Shown piece by piece: positions 34,744 to 42,970 of a DNA stretch of 64,000 nucleotides. The stretch spans positions 42,678 to 106,677 of the forward strand of contig LKPX01000001.1 of the NCBI GenBank assembly GCA_001443525.1, read 5' to 3'. Position numbers and translations under genes: made by a program. The notes under the pieces were generated by a model, which was not told where the DNA came from, made no database searches, and saw nothing but the letters and a program-made list of their open reading frames with translations. This DNA comes from Desulfobacteraceae bacterium RAAP-1. Its GTDB lineage: Bacteria > Desulfobacterota > Desulfobacteria > Desulfobacterales > Desulfatirhabdiaceae. Numbering within the stretch: the stretch's first letter is position 1; every line of letters begins with the position of its first letter.

Positions 34744-35670
34744 ATGAAATCAGGAAGCAATTTGGAGAAAATCTTAAAGGCGGGTCATTTTGCGTTTACA
34801 GGCGAGCTGGGGCCGCCCAGAGGAACGGGCGCTGAAGAAGTCAGGCATAAGGCCTCATTTTTAAAAGGCATGGTGGATTCCGTCAATATTACCGACAATC
34901 AGACGGCCGTGGTGCGTATGTCGAGCTGGGCGGCGTCTCTGATCGTGCTTCAGGAAGGTCTGGAGCCCAATTATCAGATGGTATGCCGCGATCGGAATCG
35001 ATTGGCTATGCAAAGCGATATTCTGGGCGCCTACACGCTGGGAATCCGGAATATGCTGTGTTTGTCCGGTGATCACCAGAAATTCGGCGATCATCCGCAG
35101 GCCAAGGGCGTTTTTGACGTTGATTCCATGCAGTTGATCGGTATGGTCAAAAAGATGCGGGATGAAGGAAAGTTTCTGGGTGGCGCGGAAATCCTGAATC
35201 CTCCTCACATTTTTATAGGTGCGGCATCCAATCCTTTTGCGGATCCATTCGAATGGCGGGTGCATCGTCTGGCCAAAAAAATCGCATCGGGCGTGGATTT
35301 TATTCAAACCCAGTGTATTTACAACATGGAAAAGTTTCGGGCCTTTATCAAGCAGGCTAACGAGATGGGACTTACCGAAAAGGTGTATATTCTTGCCGGG
35401 GTCACACCTATGAAAAGTGTCGGTATGGCCAAGTATATGAAGTCGAAGGTTCCGGGTATGGATGTGCCGGATGAAATTATCAAACGGCTTCAGGGGGTGG
35501 ATAAGACAAAAGTTGCTGATGAGGGTATTAAAATTGCTTGTGAGCAGATTGAAGAGTTTAAAGGAATGAAAGGGGTGGCCGGCGTCCATCTGATGGCGAT
35601 CGAATGGGAACACAAAGTTCCGGAAATCGCAGAAAGAGCTAAGGTGCTGCCCAGACCCGTGATTGACTGA
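34744..35670 (+). CDS. metF: 5,10-methylenetetrahydrofolate reductase
   Basis: Interconverts methylene-THF and methyl-THF, a methyl-branch step of the Wood-Ljungdahl pathway. It has 308 residues and a TIM-barrel fold with FAD. The catalytic N-terminal glutamate is in FTGELGPPRGTG (~18-27). Flavin and folate contacts are in SVNITDNQTAVVRMSS and LCLSGDHQKFG, and the QTQCIYNMEKFRAF strand is typical of MetF. Together with MetV and the Hdr/Mvh proteins it would form an electron-coupled MetFV complex. In an acetate- or fatty-acid-oxidising organism the direction may be methyl-THF oxidation. It is the last gene; a strong terminator follows. Confidence 0.94.
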   Translation: MKSGSNLEKILKAGHFAFTGELGPPRGTGAEEVRHKASFLKGMVDSVNITDNQTAVVRMSSWAASLIVLQEGLEPNYQMVCRDRNRLAMQSDILGAYTLGIRNMLCLSGDHQKFGDHPQAKGVFDVDSMQLIGMVKKMRDEGKFLGGAEILNPPHIFIGAASNPFADPFEWRVHRLAKKIASGVDFIQTQCIYNMEKFRAFIKQANEMGLTEKVYILAGVTPMKSVGMAKYMKSKVPGMDVPDEIIKRLQGVDKTKVADEGIKIACEQIEEFKGMKGVAGVHLMAIEWEHKVPEIAERAKVLPRPVID

Positions 35671-35691
35671 TTGATATATTCCTGCATTAAC

Positions 35692-35728
35692 AAAAAACCC
35701 GGACTGACGCGCCAGTCCGGGTTTTTTT
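35692..35728. terminator. Strong bidirectional intrinsic terminator after metF
   Basis: CCCGGACTG (35698-35706) and CAGTCCGGG (35713-35721) form a perfect 9-bp stem with the loop ACGCGC, followed by T7 and preceded by A6. It serves metF on the plus strand and the convergent DUF721 gene on the minus strand. Confidence 0.92.
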
Positions 35729-35776
35729 ATTGAAAGCCGCCAGTGAAAATGTTAACTCTAAACCCTTGACAGAAAG

Positions 35777-36088
35777 TCAGACGGATCCCATTTTGCACCG
35801 AATATCCGTAACAGCCGTTTTTTGAAGGACCGTATTGATTTTATCTATAAGTTCTTTTTTAACAAATTGCAGGTGATGACTCCAGACAGTGCTGTTTACA
35901 TATACAATGAGAATGGTGCTTTTATAGGCGGCGGGACGGACATTTTCTGAAATGGGTTTTTCGACGATGTCTTCCCAGAGACTGCAAATGGTGACGAATG
36001 TGTTGATTTTTTCCGGCTGACAGGTTTGCAGAGCTCTGGGCAAAATCGCGCCAATATGTTCAAGCGGCTGAGAGGACGAGGTTTTCAT
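35777..36088 (-). CDS. DUF721 (DciA-like) protein
   Basis: A 103-residue protein from the ATG at 36088; the open frame runs further up to 36196 into the citrate synthase start region, which I discount. The central LCSLWEDIVEKPISENVRPAAYK and the ILIVYVNSTVWSHHLQFVKKELIDKIN stretch are the DUF721/DciA core with its KH-like fold. In many bacteria DciA loads the replicative helicase DnaB. This one is short with no extended tail, so it may be a helicase-loader-type protein or a simple RNA/DNA-binding homologue. Upstream it diverges from the citrate synthase gene with a 93-bp gap. Confidence 0.75.
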   Translation of the reverse strand: MKTSSSQPLEHIGAILPRALQTCQPEKINTFVTICSLWEDIVEKPISENVRPAAYKSTILIVYVNSTVWSHHLQFVKKELIDKINTVLQKTAVTDIRCKMGSV

Positions 36089-36181
36089 ATCGTCGCTATA
36101 CGAACTTGGTCTGTCTTTGTCAATGAGATTTACTGAAAGATATCTCAAAAACACGATGAAGGAGGAGAAGGAGAACACAGG

Positions 36182-37465
36182 ATGGAAACGATTCAAGTGA
36201 TTTATAAGGACAAGGTGTGTGAACTGCCGGTGATTGTGGGCACAGAAGGAGAAAAGGCGATCGATATTTCAAAGCTCCGGCAGGCTACCGGGCTGATAAC
36301 CCTGGATCCGGGGTTTGCCAATACCGGCAGTTGCACCAGCGCCATCACATTTATGGATGGTGAAAAAGGCATCCTGAGATACCGGGGTATTCCGGTCGAG
36401 GAACTTGCAGAGCATTCTGTTTTTACAGAAACCGCCTATCTGCTCATTCATGGTGTTTTACCTACCCGTCAGCAGCTTAACCAGTTTTCCGTCCTTCTGA
36501 ATGACAATTCCTTGATTCATGAAGACATGCAGTTCTTTTTCCAGAACTTTCCCAGAGCATCCCATCCGATGGGGATTTTATCTGCGATGGTTACGGCGCT
36601 GCGCAGCTTTTATCCGGAACTTAAAATTAACGATGAAGAGGAAATCAACCTGACGGTGACCCGCCTTTTATCCAAGGTTCGTACGCTGGCGGCAATGTCG
36701 TATAAAATATCCCGGGGGCACAAGGTCGTTTATCCTAGGTCGGATCTGACGTATTGCGCCAACTTTTTGAATATGATGTTCGACAATCCTGTCAGGCCCT
36801 ACTGTATTGACGATACGCTGGTCAATGCGCTGAATGTTTTCTGGATTCTGCATGCAGATCATGAACAGAACTGTTCCACCTCAACCGTCCGGATGGTCGG
36901 CAGCGGCAGAGTCAATTTGTATGCCGCCATTTCCGCCGGAGTTGCTGCGCTGTGGGGACCTCTGCATGGCGGGGCCAATCAGTCCGTAATTGAAATGCTG
37001 GAAAAAATTCACAAAGCCGGCGCTAGTGTCCAGGATGTTATTCTCAGGGCTAAGGATAAAAATGATCCGTTCCGGCTGATGGGCTTTGGGCACAGAGTAT
37101 ATAAAACCTATGATCCCAGAGCAAAAATCATGAAAAAAATGTGCGACAACGTGTTAAAAAAGTTAAATATTCACGATCCGCTTCTGGACATTGCCCGTCA
37201 ACTGGAAGAAACCGCTCTGACGGATGCCTATTTCGTTGATCACCATTTATACCCCAATGTGGATTTTTATAGTGGTATTGTACTTCGGGCCATGGGAATT
37301 CCTACCAATATGTTTACCGTGATGTTTGCTATCGGCAGACTTCCGGGCTGGATCGCTCAGTGGAAGGAGAGCCGGGACGATCCGGAATGGAGATTGAGCA
37401 GACCGCGACAGATATATATCGGGCACGAGAAAAATCATTATGTACCGATTGATCAGCGCTTATAA
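36182..37465 (+). CDS. gltA: Citrate synthase, type II (hexameric, GltA-like)
   Basis: Condenses acetyl-CoA with oxaloacetate to citrate. It has 427 residues, matching E. coli GltA. The catalytic triad aligns with E. coli H264, D362 and the substrate histidine H229: H227 in LHADHEQNCST, H262 in GPLHGGAN, and the aspartate of PNVDFYSGI near 360. Other landmarks are the GFGHRVYKTYDPRA loop and the C-terminal RPRQIYIGH. The N-terminal ~50 residues carry the beta-strand extension of NADH-sensitive type II enzymes. A GGAGGAGAAGGAG stretch gives a strong ribosome site. The DHH-CBS-nucleotidyltransferase gene starts 5 nt after the stop, so the two are co-transcribed. Confidence 0.96.
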   Translation: METIQVIYKDKVCELPVIVGTEGEKAIDISKLRQATGLITLDPGFANTGSCTSAITFMDGEKGILRYRGIPVEELAEHSVFTETAYLLIHGVLPTRQQLNQFSVLLNDNSLIHEDMQFFFQNFPRASHPMGILSAMVTALRSFYPELKINDEEEINLTVTRLLSKVRTLAAMSYKISRGHKVVYPRSDLTYCANFLNMMFDNPVRPYCIDDTLVNALNVFWILHADHEQNCSTSTVRMVGSGRVNLYAAISAGVAALWGPLHGGANQSVIEMLEKIHKAGASVQDVILRAKDKNDPFRLMGFGHRVYKTYDPRAKIMKKMCDNVLKKLNIHDPLLDIARQLEETALTDAYFVDHHLYPNVDFYSGIVLRAMGIPTNMFTVMFAIGRLPGWIAQWKESRDDPEWRLSRPRQIYIGHEKNHYVPIDQRL

Positions 37466-37470
37466 ACGAT

Positions 37471-40170
37471 ATGGGAATCGCTGATTCGATGACATTACCT
37501 TCCAGGGATGACCTGACTGTCATCACCACCCACCTGAATGCGGATTTTGACGCCGTCGCTTCCATGCTGGCGGCGCAAAAGCTTTATCCGGACGCCATTG
37601 TGGTTTTTCCAGGCTCTCAGGAAAAAAATCTACGAAATTTTTTTATCAAATCAATGGCCTATCTTTTCAATATGGAAGATATCCGCAACATTGATTTTCA
37701 GCACATCCGGAAACTGGTGCTCGTGGATACCCGTCAACCGGGGCGGATCGGCAAGTTTTCCTGCCTTGCCGACAATCCGGATGTTGAAATCCATATTTAC
37801 GATCATCACCCGGCTATGGCGTCGGATATCCGGGCTCATCAGGACGTCAGCCGGATGACAGGCGCCACGGTCACGATCCTGACGGAAATTCTTAAAGAAA
37901 AACACCTGGATATTTCACCGGATGAAGCCACGATCCTGTGTCTGGGTATTTATGAGGACACCGGCTCCTTTACATTTCCTTCCACCACTGAACATGATTT
38001 TATGGCCGCGGCTTTTCTGCTCTCCAAAGGCGCCAATCTTAATACCATCGCCACCATGATTTCCCGTGAAATCAGCCCGGAACAAATTGGTCTTCTGAAT
38101 GATATGATTCAGTCCGCCACTCACTATATCATTAACGGGATCGATATTGTCCTGACCCAGACCATGAGCGACAATTACATTCCGGATTTTGCGGTTCTGG
38201 TGCACAAGTTGATCAAGATGGAGAATCTGAACGCCATTTTCGCCCTGGCCAGCATGGAAAATAAGGTTCATGTGGTGGCCAGAAGCCGGATTCCGGAGGT
38301 GGATGTCGGCGGTGTTGTCACGCTGCTGGGCGGAGGAGGGCATAGCTATGCGGCATCGGCGAGTCTGAAAGACCAGACGCTGACCCAGGTGGAACACCGC
38401 CTGCTGGATATTCTTTATAAGAAAGTTCGGGCAAAACGCAAAGCAGGAGACATCATGTCGTCGCCGGCGATTACCGTGGGAGCCGATGTTTCCTGCAAAG
38501 ATGCAGCGGCCCTGTTGACCCGATACAATATCAACGCGCTGGTCATTACTGAAAAACCGGACAGAAAAGGCAAGCCTGTCGGGTTCATTTCCCGCCAGGT
38601 TCTGGAAAAAGTCCTGTTTCATCAACTGGATCATGCGCTGGTTCGGGACTACATGACCACCGATATCGCCTGGGTGTCGCTGGAAGCGGATATGCCGGAG
38701 ATCCAGCAAAAAATCATCGAGAACAAACAGCGGGTTCTGCCGGTTGTTGAAAATGACATCATCAGGGGAGTGATTACCAGGACCGATCTGCTGAATATTC
38801 TGGCCAGACAAAGCCAGCAGAACAATCTGGAAAACCCGTTTGATCCCAACAGGGACGTGACTCACGCCAGAACCCGTAATATCGTTAATTTTATGGTGGA
38901 ACGACTTCCGGTTCGGATTCTCGATCTACTGAAGTCCATTGGTGATATTGCGCATCAACTGGGTCTCAGCGCCTATGTGGTCGGCGGTTTTGTGCGTGAT
39001 TTATTTCTTTATCGCCCGAATGAAGATGTGGATATCGTGATTGAAGGTGATGGCATTTTCTTCGCTAAGCAGTTTGCAGCACGCACCGGGGCGCGGGTGC
39101 ATACGCATGAGAATTTCGGGACAGCAGTGATCACTTTTCCGGACGGGTTTAAAATTGATGTGGCGTCCGCCAGAATGGAATATTATAAATTTCCCACGGC
39201 TCTTCCGGTTGTCGAGATGAGTTCCATCAAGCTGGATCTGTTTCGAAGAGATTTTACCATCAACACGCTGGCCATTCAGCTCAGTCCGGAACGCTTTGGG
39301 ATGCTGATTGATTTTTTTTCCTCTCAGAAAGACCTTAAGGAAAAAACCATTCGAGTGCTGCACAATTTGAGCTTTGTGGAAGATCCCACGCGGGCTTTTC
39401 GTGCTATCAAGTTTGAACAGCGCTTCGGGTTTACCATTAGCAGGCTGACTGCCGGTCTCATCGAAAATGCCGTGAAGATGGATCTGTTCTCCCGGCTGAG
39501 CGGAAGAAGAATAATAAATGAAATTAAGCAGATTCTTGAAGAAGAGAATCCGGTTCCGGCCATTGAAAGGATGGATGATTTTCATCTTCTGAAAGCCATC
39601 CATTCTTCCTTACAGCTTACGGGAGATATGACGCTGCTTCTGAACGCTGTAAAAAAGGTGCTGTCGTGGCATGATCTGCTGTTTCTGGAAGAACCGTGCA
39701 TGAAATGGACGGTTTATTTCATGGCAATTATTGCGGGAATGGATTATAAAAGTGTGATTGATATTTGTACACGACTGGAGTTGGCGCCCCGACACCGGCA
39801 TTTGTTCTGCAGGGATCATTTTACCACCGTAAGAACTCTTTTCTGGCTCGAGCACAATACGCCTATTGCCAACAGCGTACTGTGTGAAAAGTTATCCGGC
39901 GTCAAAACGGAATTACTGCTGTTTATGATGGCGGCTACCCGTCAGGAATACATCCAGCGGGCGATTTCCAGTTACTGTGTCACATTGCGCTATATCCGGC
40001 CGGAAATCACCGGAAAAGATTTGCTATCAATGGGCATTGCGCCAGGGCCTATTTATAAAGAACTTCTTAAATCCCTGCGGGATGAAAAATTAAACGGGAT
40101 ATTAAAAACCAGAGAAGATGAACAGGCGTATGTCATTGGCAAACTCACGTTATTAAAATCGATGGTGTAA
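37471..40170 (+). CDS. DHH-CBS-poly(A) polymerase-type tRNA nucleotidyltransferase
   Basis: An 899-residue multidomain protein. Residues ~1-320 are a DHH/DHHA1 phosphoesterase (VDTRQPGRI, YDHHPAM, GGGGHSYAAS). A CBS pair follows at ~325-445 (DIMSSPAITVG, DYMTTDIAWVS). The class II nucleotidyltransferase head is at ~495-650: YVVGGFVRDLFL, then EDVDIVIEGD with the metal aspartates, and RRDFTINTLAI. The tail is helical. This layout matches the A-adding tRNA nucleotidyltransferase described in Aquifex, which works with a separate CC-adding enzyme to mature tRNA 3' CCA ends. The DHH part could be a nanoRNase-like phosphodiesterase and the CBS pair could sense adenylates. It is co-transcribed with citrate synthase; no CC-adding partner is in the window. 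Confidence 0.88.
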   Translation: MGIADSMTLPSRDDLTVITTHLNADFDAVASMLAAQKLYPDAIVVFPGSQEKNLRNFFIKSMAYLFNMEDIRNIDFQHIRKLVLVDTRQPGRIGKFSCLADNPDVEIHIYDHHPAMASDIRAHQDVSRMTGATVTILTEILKEKHLDISPDEATILCLGIYEDTGSFTFPSTTEHDFMAAAFLLSKGANLNTIATMISREISPEQIGLLNDMIQSATHYIINGIDIVLTQTMSDNYIPDFAVLVHKLIKMENLNAIFALASMENKVHVVARSRIPEVDVGGVVTLLGGGGHSYAASASLKDQTLTQVEHRLLDILYKKVRAKRKAGDIMSSPAITVGADVSCKDAAALLTRYNINALVITEKPDRKGKPVGFISRQVLEKVLFHQLDHALVRDYMTTDIAWVSLEADMPEIQQKIIENKQRVLPVVENDIIRGVITRTDLLNILARQSQQNNLENPFDPNRDVTHARTRNIVNFMVERLPVRILDLLKSIGDIAHQLGLSAYVVGGFVRDLFLYRPNEDVDIVIEGDGIFFAKQFAARTGARVHTHENFGTAVITFPDGFKIDVASARMEYYKFPTALPVVEMSSIKLDLFRRDFTINTLAIQLSPERFGMLIDFFSSQKDLKEKTIRVLHNLSFVEDPTRAFRAIKFEQRFGFTISRLTAGLIENAVKMDLFSRLSGRRIINEIKQILEEENPVPAIERMDDFHLLKAIHSSLQLTGDMTLLLNAVKKVLSWHDLLFLEEPCMKWTVYFMAIIAGMDYKSVIDICTRLELAPRHRHLFCRDHFTTVRTLFWLEHNTPIANSVLCEKLSGVKTELLLFMMAATRQEYIQRAISSYCVTLRYIRPEITGKDLLSMGIAPGPIYKELLKSLRDEKLNGILKTREDEQAYVIGKLTLLKSMV

Positions 40171-40244
40171 TGGTTTTTGATTTGCGGCTGTTTATGAAGC
40201 TGTTTGAATGTGTTTTTTTTATTGTGATGTTACAGGAGTTTTAA

Positions 40245-41240
40245 ATGAGTGTAAAAAAGCGAATTTTAAGCGGTATGCGTCCGACCGGGCCCCTGCACCT
40301 GGGTAATTTTCACGGCGCGCTGGCCAACTGGGTAGGCATGCAGGATACTTATGACTGTTTTTTCTTTATTGCAGACTGGCATGCTCTGACCACCGACTAT
40401 GAAAATACGGCCAACATGTCTAAATTTGCTCACAACATGATGATTGACTGGCTCAGCGCCGGGTTGTCCCCGGAAAAAAGCACGCTGTTCGTTCAATCCA
40501 GCGTTCTGGAACATGCCGAACTCTTTCTGCTGCTGTCCATGATCACCCCGGTGCCCTGGCTGGAACGTAATCCTACCTACAAAGACCAGATCATTCAGCT
40601 TGACAACAAGGATCTGTCCACCTTCGGGTTTCTGGGATATCCGGTGCTGATGGCATCCGATATCATCATATACAAGGCAAATGGTGTTCCGGTCGGGCTC
40701 GATCAGGTGCCCCACGTTGAAATCACTCGTGAAATCGCCCGGCGCTTCAATTATCTGTACGGCAATGTTTTTCCGGAACCTGAAGCGGTGCTCACCGAAT
40801 CCTCAAAAATACTGGGGCTGGATCGGCGCAAAATGAGCAAAAGTTATCAGAATACCATTCTGCTGTCTGAAAATCCTGAGGACATTCGTGCCAAGGTATC
40901 CACCATGGTGACGGATCCCGACAGGGCCAGACGCAAGGATCCGGGAAATCCGGATATTTGCAATGTGTTTGAATTCCACAAGTTGTATTCCCCTGCGGAT
41001 GTGGTGGCGGATATCAATGTCCAGTGCCGCAGTGCCGCCATTGGTTGTGTGGAATGCAAGAAAATGATGGCGGAGCGTCTGGTCGAAGCACTGGCTCCGG
41101 TCAGAGACAAACGACAGTATTATGAAGCGCGGCCGGAAATGGTCAAAGAGATCATGGCGGCTGGCAACCAGAAGGCTCGGTCAGTTGCGCAGCAAACCAT
41201 GGAGGAAGTCCGGGCAGCGGTGTTTCACAAGACGGTATAA
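40245..41240 (+). CDS. trpS: Tryptophanyl-tRNA synthetase
   Basis: Charges tRNA-Trp. It has 331 residues, the usual bacterial TrpRS length. Class I signatures: PTGPLHLGNFHG (HIGH-type, ~13-24) and KMSKS at ~197-201 (RRKMSKSYQNT). The tryptophan-pocket region LGYPVLMASDIIIYKA (~130-145) and GLDQVPHVEITREIARRFN are typical. AGGAG precedes the ATG. It is 74 bp downstream of the nucleotidyltransferase gene, so the gltA-nucleotidyltransferase-trpS set may be one transcript with two tRNA-related enzymes. Confidence 0.97.
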   Translation: MSVKKRILSGMRPTGPLHLGNFHGALANWVGMQDTYDCFFFIADWHALTTDYENTANMSKFAHNMMIDWLSAGLSPEKSTLFVQSSVLEHAELFLLLSMITPVPWLERNPTYKDQIIQLDNKDLSTFGFLGYPVLMASDIIIYKANGVPVGLDQVPHVEITREIARRFNYLYGNVFPEPEAVLTESSKILGLDRRKMSKSYQNTILLSENPEDIRAKVSTMVTDPDRARRKDPGNPDICNVFEFHKLYSPADVVADINVQCRSAAIGCVECKKMMAERLVEALAPVRDKRQYYEARPEMVKEIMAAGNQKARSVAQQTMEEVRAAVFHKTV

Positions 41241-41387
41241 GGAGAAAAAATATATAAAAGATGGGTTCTGCCACGCTTTGCGGCGACGGTGCGTATCCAT
41301 GGTCTGTGCCATAGAAGTGCTGTAACCTTTACAGGAGGCAGGGATTAGATAACTACACGTCCCTGACTCCCTGACCCTATCCTTGAT

Positions 41388-41786
41388 TCATATGGATGTG
41401 CGGTTAAACTGATAACCGCACGTCTTCCCGCAAATCTTCACTTCCTGAATATCCCGTTGATCTATGGGAAAAACCTTGCATACCTGGGGGCGGCATATAC
41501 CGTATGTCAGACATCCGCCTTCCTTGGTCAGCATCGGGCATGTAAAGAGAAGGTTGCAGCAGGTTCCGCACTGTTGGCAATTTCCCTCCCGCACCAGCAG
41601 TTGCTGCCGGACATATTCCTTCCGGAGATGCACCAGGTAAAATCGCCTGAATTTACCGGTGGCATGACACAAAAAACGAGACTGTTGAAGAACCCGCCTG
41701 CACACAGAAGTGCACTGTCGAACCGGGTATGTCAATACGGCAAGATGATTGATCATGCGTTTGTTTACAACGCTTTTGGAATACAT
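41388..41786 (-). CDS. YkgJ-type cysteine-cluster protein
   Basis: A 132-residue protein with the YkgJ/zinc-or-iron-chelating cysteine cluster: CQQCGTCC at ~70-77, CLTYGICRPQVCKVFP at ~92-107, and CGKTCGY near the end. The N-terminal ~60 residues are basic and not part of the common domain. Start at 41786 is favoured by AGGAG 10 nt upstream; M11 is an alternative. Family members bind Zn or an Fe-S cluster, and no enzymatic role is established. It is the last gene of the minus-strand group that includes the cysteine synthase fusion, 133 bp after the unknown protein gene. Confidence 0.8.
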   Translation of the reverse strand: MYSKSVVNKRMINHLAVLTYPVRQCTSVCRRVLQQSRFLCHATGKFRRFYLVHLRKEYVRQQLLVREGNCQQCGTCCNLLFTCPMLTKEGGCLTYGICRPQVCKVFPIDQRDIQEVKICGKTCGYQFNRTSI

Positions 41787-41919
41787 AATAAAAACACTCC
41801 TGTATCGAAATTCAAATAAATTTGTTGACGCTGTTGAAAGCCCAGCGTCAACGCTCTTTGATCACAGCTTTCAAGATAATGATTTTGGGAAGCAGGGAGG
41901 GGATCAACCTTTCCATCGG

Positions 41920-42924
41920 TCATCCCCGGCCGATAACACATCCACAACTGTCAACCTGAATGATAACCCCGTGTCGGGTGTTTCCGGACATAACGGCGTT
42001 GTCATAAGGCCGCATCGCCAGTTGTTGAAGTACGTTATCGGAGGATTGGTTGACAGTGATAAAAGCTTTTACTGAAACAGCGTTTTCAATGGCATATTCT
42101 GAAGACGGGGGTTCAAATGTCCGGATTGCAAATGGCCATGAACGGGTCTGAATCTCACGAATATAGTTTGAAATGGCTTCCTGCCACAACTTTGTGTCGA
42201 TATCCGGATGGGGCGTTTGCGGGATGGCGTCGATCTGCATCACTTTTTCCACCTGAAATATATCCTGAATCCACCGGATGATTGCAGGACTGGAAGTGAT
42301 TAACGGGTCATCCGGCATACGCTGCCGGTGATCCTGAAGCGCCAGAATGGCCCATGCCTGAAGTCGTTCTCGGGTCATAAAATCGCCGGGGTCATCGGTT
42401 GAAAGAGGTAAATTCCCCAGAGAGATTCCGGCCTGTTCAGACACATTTCCGGTAGCCGTCATAAACCGTTTTTCGATATCCTGAATGCCTTCCAGTTGGC
42501 AATCGATCTCGGACTGTTGTCTGTCATACGCTGCAGCGACTTCAAGGAACAGGCGGGCGTTTGTTAATGTTTCCTGAGGTGTTGATGCCGACGGTTCACG
42601 GTAATGCAGGATTTCGGACTGGATGCTTGACGACAAGGAGTCTGTGAACGGCGCTTCCGGTTGGCGGCTTTTGAGAAATCCCAAATCGCAGCCCTGATGG
42701 AGCTTTGCCCAGTTTTGATAGTCTGCCGCCACTTTTTCGATATGGTCACCGTCATCGGCGACTGGAGTAAGGATTTCAAGCATACCGTTTTGTTCGAACG
42801 GATGAAAAAAAGAGGGCGTTTTTCCGGTTGAAGGCCGATAGACGACAAATTTTGAGAAAACTGCCGTTATTGCCTGAATGGTGTCGGCATCCATCCAGGT
42901 GAACGGGAAATATATAGGCGTCAT
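41920..42924 (-). CDS. Conserved-looking protein of unknown function
   Basis: A 334-residue soluble protein that I do not recognise. There is no signal peptide or membrane segment. It begins MTPIYFPFTWMDADTIQAIT and has a central helical, Gln/Glu-rich region (~120-175) and a SWPFAIRTFEPPSSEYA segment. It ends with a cysteine pair, VDSCGCVIGRG. Codon use looks like its neighbours. It lies 46 nt after the cysteine synthase/CysRS fusion gene and probably shares its transcript. The terminal CGC could be a metal or redox site. No function is claimed. Confidence 0.75.
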   Translation of the reverse strand: MTPIYFPFTWMDADTIQAITAVFSKFVVYRPSTGKTPSFFHPFEQNGMLEILTPVADDGDHIEKVAADYQNWAKLHQGCDLGFLKSRQPEAPFTDSLSSSIQSEILHYREPSASTPQETLTNARLFLEVAAAYDRQQSEIDCQLEGIQDIEKRFMTATGNVSEQAGISLGNLPLSTDDPGDFMTRERLQAWAILALQDHRQRMPDDPLITSSPAIIRWIQDIFQVEKVMQIDAIPQTPHPDIDTKLWQEAISNYIREIQTRSWPFAIRTFEPPSSEYAIENAVSVKAFITVNQSSDNVLQQLAMRPYDNAVMSGNTRHGVIIQVDSCGCVIGRG

Positions 42925-42970
42925 GCGTAACTCATCCTCAGTTCATGAAAAGTATGTTCAAGTTCTGGCG

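Noticed and set aside
35777..36196. Longer version of the DUF721 protein starting at 36196
   Set aside because: The extra 36 codons overlap the citrate synthase start and do not match the family; the ATG at 36088 gives the expected domain.
37915..38865. Minus-strand ORF (316 codons) inside the DHH-CBS-nucleotidyltransferase gene
   Set aside because: Antisense shadow of a well supported multidomain gene.
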